Shown piece after piece: positions 8,006-16,200 of a stretch of DNA of 64,000 nucleotides. The notes under the pieces are model-generated. The model was not told where the DNA came from and did no database searches. It saw only the letters and a program-made list of their open reading frames with translations. Made by a program: the position numbers and the translations under genes. Position 1 is the stretch's first letter; each line of letters opens with the position of its first letter. The DNA comes from DASRDB01 sp035652815 (GTDB lineage Bacteria; Chloroflexota; Ktedonobacteria; Ktedonobacterales; Ktedonobacteraceae), in contig DASRDB010000008.1 in the NCBI GenBank assembly GCA_035652815.1, forward strand, positions 107,186-171,185, in the 5' to 3' direction.

Positions 8006-9253
8006 GTGTTACCGCGACGTTTTACCAGGATGAGGTTATTTTTCTCCATTCTTTCTGGTCTAGTTATGATACTTGGGGGATTGAGCGCCTGTAGTTCAAA
8101 TCAAGGCCCACAATTTACCAACTCTAACCCCATTACGATTGGAATTTCGCTATCTCTTACGAAAGACTTTGCGCAGGATGGTCAGGCCATGAAGCAGGGC
8201 TACCAGCTCTGGGCGGACCTGCTCAATCAGCGTGGTGGGCTGCTTGGCCGCCCGGTACAGCTCAATATTCTTGATGATAAGAGCGACCCGGATCAGGTTG
8301 CGAAAAACTATGAGACGCTCATCAGCCAGGATCATGTCGATCTTGTCCTGGGTCCGTTCTCCTCTTTGCTGACAAAGGGTGCTGCTCCCGTCATTCAGAA
8401 GCATGGATACGCTTTCATTGAAGGCGCGGGCGGAGCGCCATCCGTCTTTGACAAGCACTGGAACAACCTGTTTGATGTCTCGCTGCCGGTTCAGAACAAC
8501 CTTCTCACCTTCGCCTACTACATTCTTTCACTCCCGCCCGATCAACGGCCTCACACTGCCGCGTATGTTTCTTCAGATGATCCATTCACCTTTCCGCAGG
8601 TGCAATTGGTGCAGCAGTTGTTGGAAAGAGGGGGAATAAGGACGTTATTCCCCTATACGCAATATCCCGAGGGCAACGACCCGACACCATTTGCGCGCAA
8701 AATTGCCCAGGCTCATCCTGACATGGTCGTGCTTGGCACCCTGCTCCCCGATATCCAGACCGAAGTGAAGGTCTTTAAGCAGATGCATTATAACCCGAAA
8801 GCGATGATTGCGACGGCGGGACCCGACCTCGGGCAGGACTTCGTCAAAGCGGTGGGTGGAGTCAAGTATACAGAGGGCGTCTTCGTGCCGAATGGCTGGT
8901 ATCCCCAGGCAAACAACTTCGAGAATGCCACGATGGTGCAGGCCTATACGGCTCGCTATAATGTCACACCCGACCAGATCAATGGTGATGTTGCCGAGGC
9001 TTTTTCAGCTGGTCAGGTGCTGGAACAGGCGGTGACGAAACTTGGCAAAATCGATAACGCGGCCATCATTCGCGAACTGCACTCCGGCGAGGTGTTTAAC
9101 ACCGTCCAGGGCACCGTTGTCTTCGCTGCTGATGGAGAGAATACCGATGCCATCGCTTACCTGTTCCAATGGCAAAACGGCCAGTTCATCCCCGTATATC
9201 CGTTAACGGCTTCCCAGCAAAACCCGGAATATCCGAAGCCAGTTGACTTCTAG
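8006..9253 (+). CDS. Branched-chain amino-acid-type ABC transporter substrate-binding lipoprotein
   Basis: 415 residues. GTG start with AAGGAGG 6 nt upstream. An N-terminal hydrophobic segment ends in the lipobox LSAC (Cys29), so the protein should be lipid-anchored outside the membrane. The mature part is a type I periplasmic-binding fold: ITIGISLSLTKDF, then QGYQLWADLLNQRGGLLGRP and VQLNILDDKSDP, the classic Leu/Ile/Val-binding pattern. No permease or ATPase gene is adjacent. The next gene is a chemoreceptor, so it could be a ligand presenter for signalling as well as for uptake; the ligand is unknown. Confidence 0.9.
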   Translation: MLPRRFTRMRLFFSILSGLVMILGGLSACSSNQGPQFTNSNPITIGISLSLTKDFAQDGQAMKQGYQLWADLLNQRGGLLGRPVQLNILDDKSDPDQVAKNYETLISQDHVDLVLGPFSSLLTKGAAPVIQKHGYAFIEGAGGAPSVFDKHWNNLFDVSLPVQNNLLTFAYYILSLPPDQRPHTAAYVSSDDPFTFPQVQLVQQLLERGGIRTLFPYTQYPEGNDPTPFARKIAQAHPDMVVLGTLLPDIQTEVKVFKQMHYNPKAMIATAGPDLGQDFVKAVGGVKYTEGVFVPNGWYPQANNFENATMVQAYTARYNVTPDQINGDVAEAFSAGQVLEQAVTKLGKIDNAAIIRELHSGEVFNTVQGTVVFAADGENTDAIAYLFQWQNGQFIPVYPLTASQQNPEYPKPVDF

Positions 9254-9265
9254 ATAAGCAACGGG

Positions 9266-9314
9266 CAGGGAAAAGCGATCTAGTCTACATTCCGGCAAAT
9301 GCCGCTTTTCCCTG
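9266..9314 (+). terminator. Hairpin after the binding-protein gene
   Basis: The 12-nt arms CAGGGAAAAGCG (9266-9277) and CGCTTTTCCCTG (9303-9314) pair around a 25-nt loop, 13 bp after the stop codon. There is no T-run directly behind, so it may only stabilise the mRNA end. The rest of 9315-9605 contains the promoter-like element at 9368 and no convincing gene. Confidence 0.45.
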
Positions 9315-9367
9315 AACATATCTCATTTGTATGAAAATGGTAGGAAATTCAGGTGAGTCAATCACCC

Positions 9368-9404
9368 AAAAGTTCCATTTCTCGCAGTTGTGATGTACAC
9401 TACA
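9368..9404 (+). promoter_or_regulatory. Possible promoter element of the chemoreceptor gene
   Basis: AAAAGTTCCATTT at 9368 and TACACTACA at 9396, the same 28-nt offset as the element at 7873. It lies about 200 bp before the chemoreceptor ATG, implying a long leader if it is used. Confidence 0.35.
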
Positions 9405-9605
9405 GGAGAAAATAGTCTCAGGGGTTGGCCTGTCTCATTGAGATACATCAATGTGCCTGGCAGAGCATACACGTGCTGTTTCACAAGCTATTCCTCTACC
9501 TTAGTAACGATTGTGCCTGCCATGCAGGGCAGAATTGTTCTCCGGTTATCAGGATCAAAGCCTGTGATGAGCAGTACATGGTGTATGAGAAGGGATTGAG
9601 TTGAT

Positions 9606-11816
9606 ATGATCAAATTTTTCTCGAACATACCTATCTTCCGACGCCTCTTCATTGCGTTTGCGGTAGCGGCTGTCATTCCAGGTATCGTTATTATTTTGCT
9701 TGGCAACTTTTATATTAACTCACTGACCATTCAAGGCCAGGCAGTAGCAACAAGCTTCGACGCGCAGAGTGTCGCGGCCCAGCAGCAGGCAAACCTGCAA
9801 CGTATGAACGCGCTGCTGCAAACCGACTTTAACCAGGTCTTTGCCAGCCTGAGTAATGTGGTGAAGGACTCCTCGCTCTATGCATCAGGTGGGTTGAATG
9901 ATAAAGAACTGCACTACCTCGAGGCACAATTTCAGCAGACGCTGACGACATACATAGGTAAGTACGAACTCGCCACTTCGGGCAATATGGCTAATGTTCG
10001 CACCATCCTGCTCAATGACGACCCGACCAACGGTAACAACATTATCACTGCTCAGAAAACGGCTCTCGATAATACCTCTGGTTACTGGAAGAAATACAAA
10101 CAGAGCCAGGATGCCCTTTTAATCACCCTGGATACTTTGCAGCAGGATGTGCTAAACGGCAACATTCCTTCTCAGGCTCAGATCAATGCTGATTATAACA
10201 AGGCCTATCCCACGATGTGGCAGGCCAACTTCGATTTCACCAACCTGAAAAATAGCTGGCAGGATGTCGTGGATACGGCGTCAAACATGGGCAAGTCCGT
10301 AACCGCAGTCGGTGCCTCACAAACGCAGCCTGTGATCGTTGCGACCGCAGCCGCCTTTGTCATGACCATCCTGGTGGTTATCGCAACCGGTTGGCTTGTG
10401 AACATCACCATCACACAGCCGCTGCGCCGCCTGGCTTCGCTCACGAGGCGCATCGCAAAGGGTGATACGCGAGCCAGGGCTACTGTTACCAGCCGTGACG
10501 AAATTGGCCGCGTAGCAGAAGCCATGAACAACATGTTGGAAAACATCGTTCACCTTATCCAGGAAGCGCAGACCCAGCGCGATGCCCTGCAGGGTCAGGT
10601 GGAGAAACTGGTCAGCGAGGTGAGCGGCGTCGGTGAAGGTGATCTGCGCGTGCAGGCCGAAGTGACAGCAGATGCTCTGGGTGTGCTGGCCGACTCCTTC
10701 AACTACATGGTAGAGGAGCTGGGCAGCCTGGTGGTGCGCGTGAAAATGGTGGCCCACGAAGTTGAGAGCTCCACGACGATGACTTTCGAGCGCATGTCGC
10801 AACTGGTAGAATCAGCCGATATGCAGATTAGCCAGATCGGGCAGGCCGCTATCGAAATCGAGCGCATGGCCGAATCGAGCCGCCAGGTCGCCGAACGCGC
10901 TCAGATCCTGTACAGTATTGCGCGTGAAGCGCGCCAGACAGCCCAGGGAGGACGAGCCTCGGTGCTACAAACCATCGAGGGCATGGGACGCATCAATAAC
11001 TACGTGCAGGAAACATCCAACAAGGTGCAGGCCCTGAGTGAAAGCTCACGTGAGATTAACAACATCGTAGAAGTGATCTCCAACATCGCTCATCAGACGA
11101 ATCGCCTCGCTCTGGACGCCGCCATTCAAGCGGCAATGGCTGGTGAAAACGGTAAAGGCTTTGGCGCGGTCGCCGCCGACATCCGGCGGCTGGCCGAACG
11201 CGCGAAGGAGCAGGCTGGTTCGATTGCGCGTATCGTCCGCAGCGTCCGCGAAGATATCGGCGCAGCGGCGGTTTCGATGCGTGACACGGAACGCGAAACA
11301 GCGAGTGGAGCGAGACTGGCCCAGGAAGCTGGGGCATCGCTCGAATCGATCTTCTCGGTTGTTGAGCGGCAGGGCCGCGAAATTGAAACCATCAACCAGA
11401 TGGCGAAGCAGCAGGAGCAGTCCTCCAGCATAGTAGTGCAAATCATGCAGGCGGTCTCCAATGCCACGCAGCAAAGTAGCTCCAGCACACGCGAAGCCGC
11501 GCAGAACATGGAACGCCTGGCCCGCCTCGCCGAGCAACTGCTGGCCTCGGTGGAAGCCTTCAAGCTGCGCGACAACCTCAACTACTATACGCCTACTAAT
11601 GTAATGGCGACACCGGAAACGGAACCCGAAGGCATGCTCTCAGTAAGCGGCTACTTCCGCACCGTCACGGCAGGGAGCGCTTATCCTGCAAATGGAGGAA
11701 ACGCCTTCTTGCCACCAGGTCCCTCACAGTATCCACCGTATGCCCCGTTACCCAGTCCGCAAAATGGATACGGCAACGGCACAAACGGGCGTTCATCACA
11801 TCCACAGTGGCAGTAG
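9606..11816 (+). CDS. Methyl-accepting chemotaxis-type receptor
   Basis: 736 residues. Domain order: TM helix 1 (about 13-35), an extracytoplasmic sensing region of about 205 residues, TM helix 2 (about 242-266), a HAMP domain (PLRRLASLTRRIAKGD), a probable second HAMP-like helical pair, then the coiled-coil signalling domain. The hairpin tip around residues 493-530 reads NIAHQTNRLALDAAIQAA followed by AGENGKGFGAVAADIR, close to the receptor consensus for binding CheA/CheW. A Pro/Gly/Tyr-rich tail of about 60 residues ends the protein. No che genes are in the window. The sensing domain gives no ligand clue; the neighbouring binding lipoprotein is a candidate partner. Confidence 0.92.
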   Translation: MIKFFSNIPIFRRLFIAFAVAAVIPGIVIILLGNFYINSLTIQGQAVATSFDAQSVAAQQQANLQRMNALLQTDFNQVFASLSNVVKDSSLYASGGLNDKELHYLEAQFQQTLTTYIGKYELATSGNMANVRTILLNDDPTNGNNIITAQKTALDNTSGYWKKYKQSQDALLITLDTLQQDVLNGNIPSQAQINADYNKAYPTMWQANFDFTNLKNSWQDVVDTASNMGKSVTAVGASQTQPVIVATAAAFVMTILVVIATGWLVNITITQPLRRLASLTRRIAKGDTRARATVTSRDEIGRVAEAMNNMLENIVHLIQEAQTQRDALQGQVEKLVSEVSGVGEGDLRVQAEVTADALGVLADSFNYMVEELGSLVVRVKMVAHEVESSTTMTFERMSQLVESADMQISQIGQAAIEIERMAESSRQVAERAQILYSIAREARQTAQGGRASVLQTIEGMGRINNYVQETSNKVQALSESSREINNIVEVISNIAHQTNRLALDAAIQAAMAGENGKGFGAVAADIRRLAERAKEQAGSIARIVRSVREDIGAAAVSMRDTERETASGARLAQEAGASLESIFSVVERQGREIETINQMAKQQEQSSSIVVQIMQAVSNATQQSSSSTREAAQNMERLARLAEQLLASVEAFKLRDNLNYYTPTNVMATPETEPEGMLSVSGYFRTVTAGSAYPANGGNAFLPPGPSQYPPYAPLPSPQNGYGNGTNGRSSHPQWQ

Positions 11817-11831
11817 AACAGCGGCCAGAAC

Positions 11832-11869
11832 TATCCTCTTCCCTGGAAACCGGGGAAGAGGATTTTTTT
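11832..11869 (+). terminator. Rho-independent terminator of the chemoreceptor gene
   Basis: ATCCTCTTCCC pairs with GGGGAAGAGGAT around a short loop and is followed by seven T residues, 15 bp after the stop codon. Confidence 0.9.
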
Positions 11870-12036
11870 ATGCCGACGAATCATAAGTTTTTAGTTATAG
11901 TTAGCATCCATAACCCCTATCCAAATCCATAGACAGAAGCAAGCGCGGCCTGTTAGACTTGAATATAGACAGATAAAACTTGTATGGCTGTTTTCATATA
12001 AGTTGAGCTATATAAATGCATTAAAGGAGACCGAAC

Positions 12037-12273
12037 ATGATTGCACAGAGAATGATCACCAACAATGGAGTTGTATTGAGCGATGACGCAACTGTGCAGG
12101 CAGTAATGGCGATCCTTACCCGCAACCAGCCCGTAGCCTCGTATCATTGGATATGCGAGACCTGCGGCATGATTCATACCGGCTCCAAACCAGAAGCATG
12201 CGAAAGCTGCGGAAAAGAAGTATCCCCTTTGCATGATACCGAATTGCGCCGCGAAATGTTCAGTCGCTGGTAA
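12037..12273 (+). CDS. Small zinc-ribbon protein of unknown function
   Basis: 78 residues. ATG preceded by AAAGGAGACCGAAC, a good ribosome binding site. The C-terminal half holds two knuckles, CETCG and CESCG, separated by MIHTGSKPEA, a rubredoxin-like or zinc-ribbon arrangement with four cysteines. The N-terminal 45 residues show no known motif. It is flanked by terminators on both sides, so it is probably transcribed alone. The function is not recognised; electron transfer or a structural zinc site are both possible. Confidence 0.75.
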   Translation: MIAQRMITNNGVVLSDDATVQAVMAILTRNQPVASYHWICETCGMIHTGSKPEACESCGKEVSPLHDTELRREMFSRW

Positions 12274-12343
12274 ATACCTATATGGCCTGACATAAACCTC
12301 CTTTCTTGTAACTCACAATACTATCTCGGGTAAATCGACGTAC

Positions 12344-12381
12344 AAAAACGCGGACAACCATTGCGGTTGTCCGCGTTTTTT
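12344..12381 (+). terminator. Rho-independent terminator
   Basis: AAAAACGCGGACAACC pairs with GGTTGTCCGCGTTTTT around a short loop and ends in six T residues; it terminates the small zinc-ribbon gene and is also symmetrical enough to work on the other strand. Confidence 0.9.
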
Positions 12382-12412
12382 CGTTTTGGCATCCATAGTC
12401 ACAAACCTGCTG

Positions 12413-12453
12413 TTAGAAAATTGTTAGAAATATGTCTAAAAATCGTTAGAACA
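12413..12453. promoter_or_regulatory. Repeated operator-like motifs upstream of the DoxX gene
   Basis: GTTAGAA occurs three times in 41 bp, and TTAGAAATATGTCTAA contains a perfect TTAGA/TCTAA inverted repeat. The cluster ends 1-2 bp before the -35 box at 12455, the position expected for an activator or repressor site. The regulator is unknown. Confidence 0.5.
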
Positions 12454-12454
12454 C

Positions 12455-12483
12455 TTGACAAAATTTGAGAGGTGAGTTATCTA
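12455..12483 (+). promoter_or_regulatory. Sigma-70 promoter of the DoxX gene
   Basis: TTGACA at 12455-12460 and TATCTA at 12478-12483 with a 17-bp spacer. Confidence 0.75.
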
Positions 12484-12542
12484 AAATATAGAACACTGCT
12501 CTTTGGTGTTCTACAACAGAATCAGGAGAAAGGAGGATGTCT

Positions 12543-13085
12543 ATGGTGACAAGCATTGCTCTCTTACTTCTGCGACTGACAGTGGGTATCATCTTTCTTC
12601 TGCATGGGGCGCAAAAACTCTTCGGTGTGCTGGGTGGACATGGCCTGAACGGCACAACCCAGTTTATGGAGAATCTGGGCCTGCGTCCGGCCCGGTTCTG
12701 GGCGATTGTGGGGGCGATAGGCGAGTTTCTGGGCGGTTTGCTGGTGGTTCTGGGCTTCCTCACCCCCATTGGTGCGCTTCTGGTTACGGGCGTTATGCTG
12801 GTTGCCATCGCTAAGGTTCACTGGCCAAAGGGCTTCTGGAACATGCAGGGCGGCTACGAATACAACCTCGTGCTTGGCATCACCGCCGTTGCGCTCGGCC
12901 TGATGGGAGCCGGGGCCTGGTCGCTGGATGCTGTTCTGGGCTGGAGCGCGCTAAGCGCGACCTTCTTCGTGGTCGGGCTGGTGGTTGTGGCGATTGTCCT
13001 GCTCATCGCCATCCCGGCGGGCAACTGGATCGCCGAGCATTCCGGCTTCGGACGCGACCGCATGGAGCATCCAGCAAGCGTGTAA
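12543..13085 (+). CDS. DoxX-family membrane protein
   Basis: 180 residues from the ATG at 12543, which has AGGAGG 6 nt upstream; the ATG at 12537 is too close to that site. Four hydrophobic helices and the signature RLTVGIIFLLHGAQKLFG identify the DoxX family, associated in other bacteria with thiosulfate/thiol oxidation or redox complexes. Further signatures are GLRPARFWAIVGAIGEFLGG and LTPIGALLV. It has its own promoter and possible operator. ftsH follows 125 bp later. The substrate is not known. Confidence 0.88.
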   Translation: MVTSIALLLLRLTVGIIFLLHGAQKLFGVLGGHGLNGTTQFMENLGLRPARFWAIVGAIGEFLGGLLVVLGFLTPIGALLVTGVMLVAIAKVHWPKGFWNMQGGYEYNLVLGITAVALGLMGAGAWSLDAVLGWSALSATFFVVGLVVVAIVLLIAIPAGNWIAEHSGFGRDRMEHPASV

Positions 13086-13210
13086 TGCCCAGGTCGAGAG
13101 GCGGTCTGTTATCGCCTCTCGACCAAATTTTTTGAATAAGGGGCATTGCAAAAATTAGAAGGGGAGAACAACCAGTTATGCCTGATATCCGAATAAAGGA
13201 GGAGACAACT

Positions 13211-15241
13211 ATGGCAAACGAGACAAAGCCTTCTTCGAAGGAGACAGCACAGCGCCGGCTTCCGCAACGCCAATTTGATTCCAATAGCACATCCGATAAA
13301 TCCTCGCAGCAAAATAATTCTCCCAAACGGTTTCGTTTCTGGTTACGCCTACTTTTGATAATGTTCCTGGTCAACCTGTTTTTCTATGGTCCGCTTTTTT
13401 TCAATCTGTTCAGCTTCAATCAAACCCCGACGGTTGATTTACCATACAGTACCTTTTTGCAGCAGGTTGAGAAGGGCAATGTGAGCAGCGTAACCATTCG
13501 CAGTGATAACTCCATTCTTGGTCAGTTCAAAACGCCTTATACAGAGCAGCTACCGGGACAGGGAACCGTCTCGGCTACCCAATTTACGTCGTTTGTGCCA
13601 ACAACTGGCGATTCCAACCTGCTTCCAATATTGGAAAAACAAAATGTCCAGATTCGCGCCGAGCCAGTTCAACCATCCTGGTGGGAAACCGCGCTCTCCT
13701 GGATTATCAATCTGCTGCCCGTACTCCTACTACTCTACATTGGCTTCATGAGTTGGCGCGGCATGCGGGATATGCAGAATTTGCAGGGGGGCGGCCTGTT
13801 TGGCATTGGTCGCAGCCGCGCTAAACTCTATAACGAAGAACGACCTACTACCACCTTTGCCGATGTGGCAGGCGTGGACGAGGCCAAGATGGAATTGCGC
13901 GAAGTTATCGACTTTTTACGCGACCCGGAGCGTTTTCTCAAAATTGGCGCGCACATTCCAAAGGGCGTGCTGTTAGTTGGGCCGCCCGGGACAGGTAAGA
14001 CGCTACTGGCCCGCGCCGTGGCTGGCGAAGCTGGCGTCCCATTCTTCAGTTGCAGCGCAACCGACTTTGTCGAACTGTTCGTTGGCGTAGGCGCGAGCCG
14101 CGTGCGCGATCTCTTCGCGCAGGCCCGCAAGAATGCGCCCTGCATCATCTTCATTGACGAAATTGATGCCATAGGCCGGGCGCGCAGCGGAGCCGGGACA
14201 ATCGCCAGTAACGACGAACGAGAGCATACGCTGGAACAGTTGCTGGTTGAGATGGATGGCTTTGAACCGCACGAAGCGATCATCGTGCTTGCCGCAACCA
14301 ACCGGCCCGACGTACTCGATCCAGCCCTGCTACGGCCTGGGCGCTTCGACCGGCAAGTCACGGTTGACCGTCCCGAACGACGCGGTCGGGAGGCCATCCT
14401 GCGCATTCATACCCGCAACGTTCCCCTTGCTCCCGACGTCAATCTTGAGGAACTGGCGCGTGGCACGCCAGGTTTCTCCGGCGCAGACCTCGCCAACCTG
14501 GTCAATGAAGCCGCCCTGGCTGCCGCTCGCCACGGCAAAACACAGGTAGACCGGCACGATTTCCAGGAAGCCCTGGACAAGCTGCTGCTGGGTGGAAAAC
14601 GGGAAGCGCTTATGGACGAGCGCGAGCGGCGCATTGTGGCCTACCATGAAAGCGGGCATGCCCTGGTGGCCGCCATTCTGCCCGATGTTGATCCGCTCTA
14701 CAAAGTCACCATCGTGCCACGCGGTCGTTCGCTCGGGGTGACACAATTCCTGCCTGAGGATGACCGCCGCAACTATTCGCGCTCCTACCTGTTGCAACGG
14801 CTTGCCGTCGCCCTTGGTGGCCGCACCGCCGAAGAGGTGGCACTAGGAGAGATCACTTCGGGAGCGGAAAACGACCTCAAAGAAGCCACTCGCATTGCAA
14901 GGCGCATGGTGACGGAATGGGGCATGGGCGAACAAACAGGCGTTGTGGCCTACGACCTGGAAGATCAAAACTCCTTCCTCGGCCCGTCGCCTATGCAGGA
15001 ACATAGCCGCATCTATGCCGAGGCCACCGCGCAGCGCGTAGATACCGAGGTAGAGCGCATCATGGAACAGGCTCACCAGCAGGCGCGCCATGTGCTAACC
15101 GAACATCGGGACGCACTCGAACGTCTCGCGCAGGCCTTGCTCCAGGAAGAAGTACTCGAACGCGAACAGGCACTGGCCATTATTCACAATGCGGCCTCGA
15201 TGCAGCCTGCTCCCCTGGCGCAGGCTGCATCGAGGCTATAA
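13211..15241 (+). CDS. ftsH: ATP-dependent zinc metalloprotease FtsH
   Basis: 676 residues from the ATG at 13211, behind AAAGGAGG; an in-frame ATG at 13178 would add 11 residues. Membrane-bound AAA+ protease for quality control of membrane and regulatory proteins. Order: a polar N-terminus, TM helix 1, an external domain, TM helix 2 (WIINLLPVLLLLYIGF), AAA domain with Walker A GPPGTGKT (about residue 257), Walker B CIIFIDEIDA and the second region of homology, then the zinc site HESGH (about 478). The final 14 codons lie inside a perfect 17-bp palindrome, so the C-terminal tail appears to have been supplied by an inserted hairpin. Confidence 0.97.
   Translation: MANETKPSSKETAQRRLPQRQFDSNSTSDKSSQQNNSPKRFRFWLRLLLIMFLVNLFFYGPLFFNLFSFNQTPTVDLPYSTFLQQVEKGNVSSVTIRSDNSILGQFKTPYTEQLPGQGTVSATQFTSFVPTTGDSNLLPILEKQNVQIRAEPVQPSWWETALSWIINLLPVLLLLYIGFMSWRGMRDMQNLQGGGLFGIGRSRAKLYNEERPTTTFADVAGVDEAKMELREVIDFLRDPERFLKIGAHIPKGVLLVGPPGTGKTLLARAVAGEAGVPFFSCSATDFVELFVGVGASRVRDLFAQARKNAPCIIFIDEIDAIGRARSGAGTIASNDEREHTLEQLLVEMDGFEPHEAIIVLAATNRPDVLDPALLRPGRFDRQVTVDRPERRGREAILRIHTRNVPLAPDVNLEELARGTPGFSGADLANLVNEAALAAARHGKTQVDRHDFQEALDKLLLGGKREALMDERERRIVAYHESGHALVAAILPDVDPLYKVTIVPRGRSLGVTQFLPEDDRRNYSRSYLLQRLAVALGGRTAEEVALGEITSGAENDLKEATRIARRMVTEWGMGEQTGVVAYDLEDQNSFLGPSPMQEHSRIYAEATAQRVDTEVERIMEQAHQQARHVLTEHRDALERLAQALLQEEVLEREQALAIIHNAASMQPAPLAQAASRL
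15194..15236. repeat. Perfect 17-bp palindrome inside the 3' end of ftsH
   Basis: Arms 15194-15210 and 15220-15236 (GCCTCGATGCAGCCTGC and its complement) with a 9-nt loop; the ftsH stop codon follows 2 bp later. No T-run follows, so it is not a typical terminator. It may protect the ftsH mRNA end or be a small inserted repeat. Confidence 0.85.
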
Positions 15242-15298
15242 ATGCGGCTTCTGCAGGAACGCGATGATGAACATAAAAATTGGAGAAAAAATCCCTCA

Positions 15299-15626
15299 TT
15301 TGGGAATAAAAATAGCGCTTCCAGTGTTGCAATTGGTGGAAACGGAAAGTAGGCTCAGGCAATCGACAAGCGCCGGATGACCTGAACCCCTCACCGCCAC
15401 AGATTGGAATAAAAAACAGAAGTTCGGTGTTACAACAAGTGGAAACGGAAAAAGGGGTTGGGCAACCGGCGAACGCCGGGCTACCTCAAATCCCTGACCG
15501 CCACAGGTTAGCAACGGCCTGAAGTTGGAATAAAAAACAAAGATTTAGTGTTCCAATAGGTGGAACGGGGAAAAGGGATGAGGTGGCTGGCGAGAGCCAG
15601 GAAGCCGAAATCCCACACCATCACAA
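15299..15626 (+). repeat. Three tandem copies of a 104-121-bp structured element
   Basis: Copies begin near 15299, 15404 and 15525, each with TTGG(G)AATAAAAA, then GTGTTNCAA, GTGGAA, a GGNGG..CC stem region and CCNCAC. The most conserved block is GTGTT-N-CAA-NNN-GTGGAAACGGAAA. Each copy can fold: TTG/CAA, GGUGG with CCGCC or CCAUC, and a terminal hairpin (CCGGC-GAAC-GCCGG in copy 2, CTGGC-GAGA-GCCAG in copy 3). Copies differ at paired positions, consistent with structure being kept. The block fills the 417-bp gap between ftsH and hsp20. It could be a 5'-leader RNA of hsp20 or a dispersed palindromic repeat; neither is proven. Confidence 0.8.
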
Positions 15627-15658
15627 GAAGCGATGATTTCACAAGGAGGTGAGAGCAT

Positions 15659-16126
15659 ATGCTGACTCGCTATGATCCATTCCGCGAAATGCTTAGCTTA
15701 CGTGATGCGATGAACCAGCTCTTTGAGCAGAGCTTTGTGCGCCCGACCTTTGGCATCAACACCGCTGGCATCTTGAGCGCGCCAATCGATGTCCTGGAGA
15801 CTGAGCAGGGCTATTCGGTCAAGGTGCTGTTGCCGGGCGTGAAACCCGAAGACATTGATCTGACGGTTCGCCAGAACACCCTGACCATCAAAGGCCAGTA
15901 TACTAGCAACGTCGAGAACAAACAGGGCAACTGGCTGGTGCGCGAGATCGGCGAGAGTTCCTTTGAACGGACTGTCACCTTTGATAAACCCATCGATGCC
16001 GACAAGGTCGAGACGCAGTACGAAAACGGCGTGCTGACCATCTTCCTGCCCATTCATGAGGCCAGCCGCCCGAAGCGGATCAGCGTCTCCGCTGGTCAGC
16101 AAAAACAACTGGCTGGCGCGCATTGA
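15659..16126 (+). CDS. hsp20: Small heat-shock protein, Hsp20/alpha-crystallin family
   Basis: 155 residues. ATG with AAGGAGGTGAG upstream; the Shine-Dalgarno lies in the loop of a possible TCAC/GTGA hairpin. ATP-independent holdase chaperone. The alpha-crystallin domain spans about residues 40-145, with the segments IDVLETEQGYSVKVLLPG, NTLTIKGQY, ERTVTFDKPIDADKVET and the closing ENGVLTIFLP. The tail lacks a clear IxI/V motif; KRISVS is the nearest candidate. Preceded by the triplicated structured repeat; no CIRCE site was seen. Confidence 0.94.
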   Translation: MLTRYDPFREMLSLRDAMNQLFEQSFVRPTFGINTAGILSAPIDVLETEQGYSVKVLLPGVKPEDIDLTVRQNTLTIKGQYTSNVENKQGNWLVREIGESSFERTVTFDKPIDADKVETQYENGVLTIFLPIHEASRPKRISVSAGQQKQLAGAH

Positions 16127-16159
16127 TCCCTTTGAAGCAATTCCTCTTTGACAGGAGGA

Positions 16160-16200
16160 GCCGGAAGCCATAGATAGTTGGGCTTCCGGCGTTTTTCATT
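16160..16200. terminator. Bidirectional terminator between hsp20 and the SpoU gene
   Basis: GCCGGAAGCC (16160-16169) pairs with GGCTTCCGGC (16181-16190), followed by GTTTTTCATTTTT. It lies between convergent genes. Confidence 0.85.

Noticed and set aside
9390..9599. Small plus-strand ORF of 69 codons before the chemoreceptor gene
   Set aside because: No ribosome binding site and no family resemblance; probably untranslated leader.
13178..13210. Earlier ftsH start adding 11 residues
   Set aside because: The ATG at 13211 has a much better spaced AAAGGAGG; the upstream codons are not FtsH-like. Not excluded entirely.
15194..15236. Classical terminator of ftsH
   Set aside because: The hairpin is inside the coding sequence and no T-tract follows.
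15299..15626. CRISPR array or cobalamin/c-di-GMP riboswitch
   Set aside because: The three units are over 100 bp with no short identical repeats and unique spacers, so it is not CRISPR. Some words resemble B12-box and GEMM motifs, but the conserved order and core of those riboswitches are not present.
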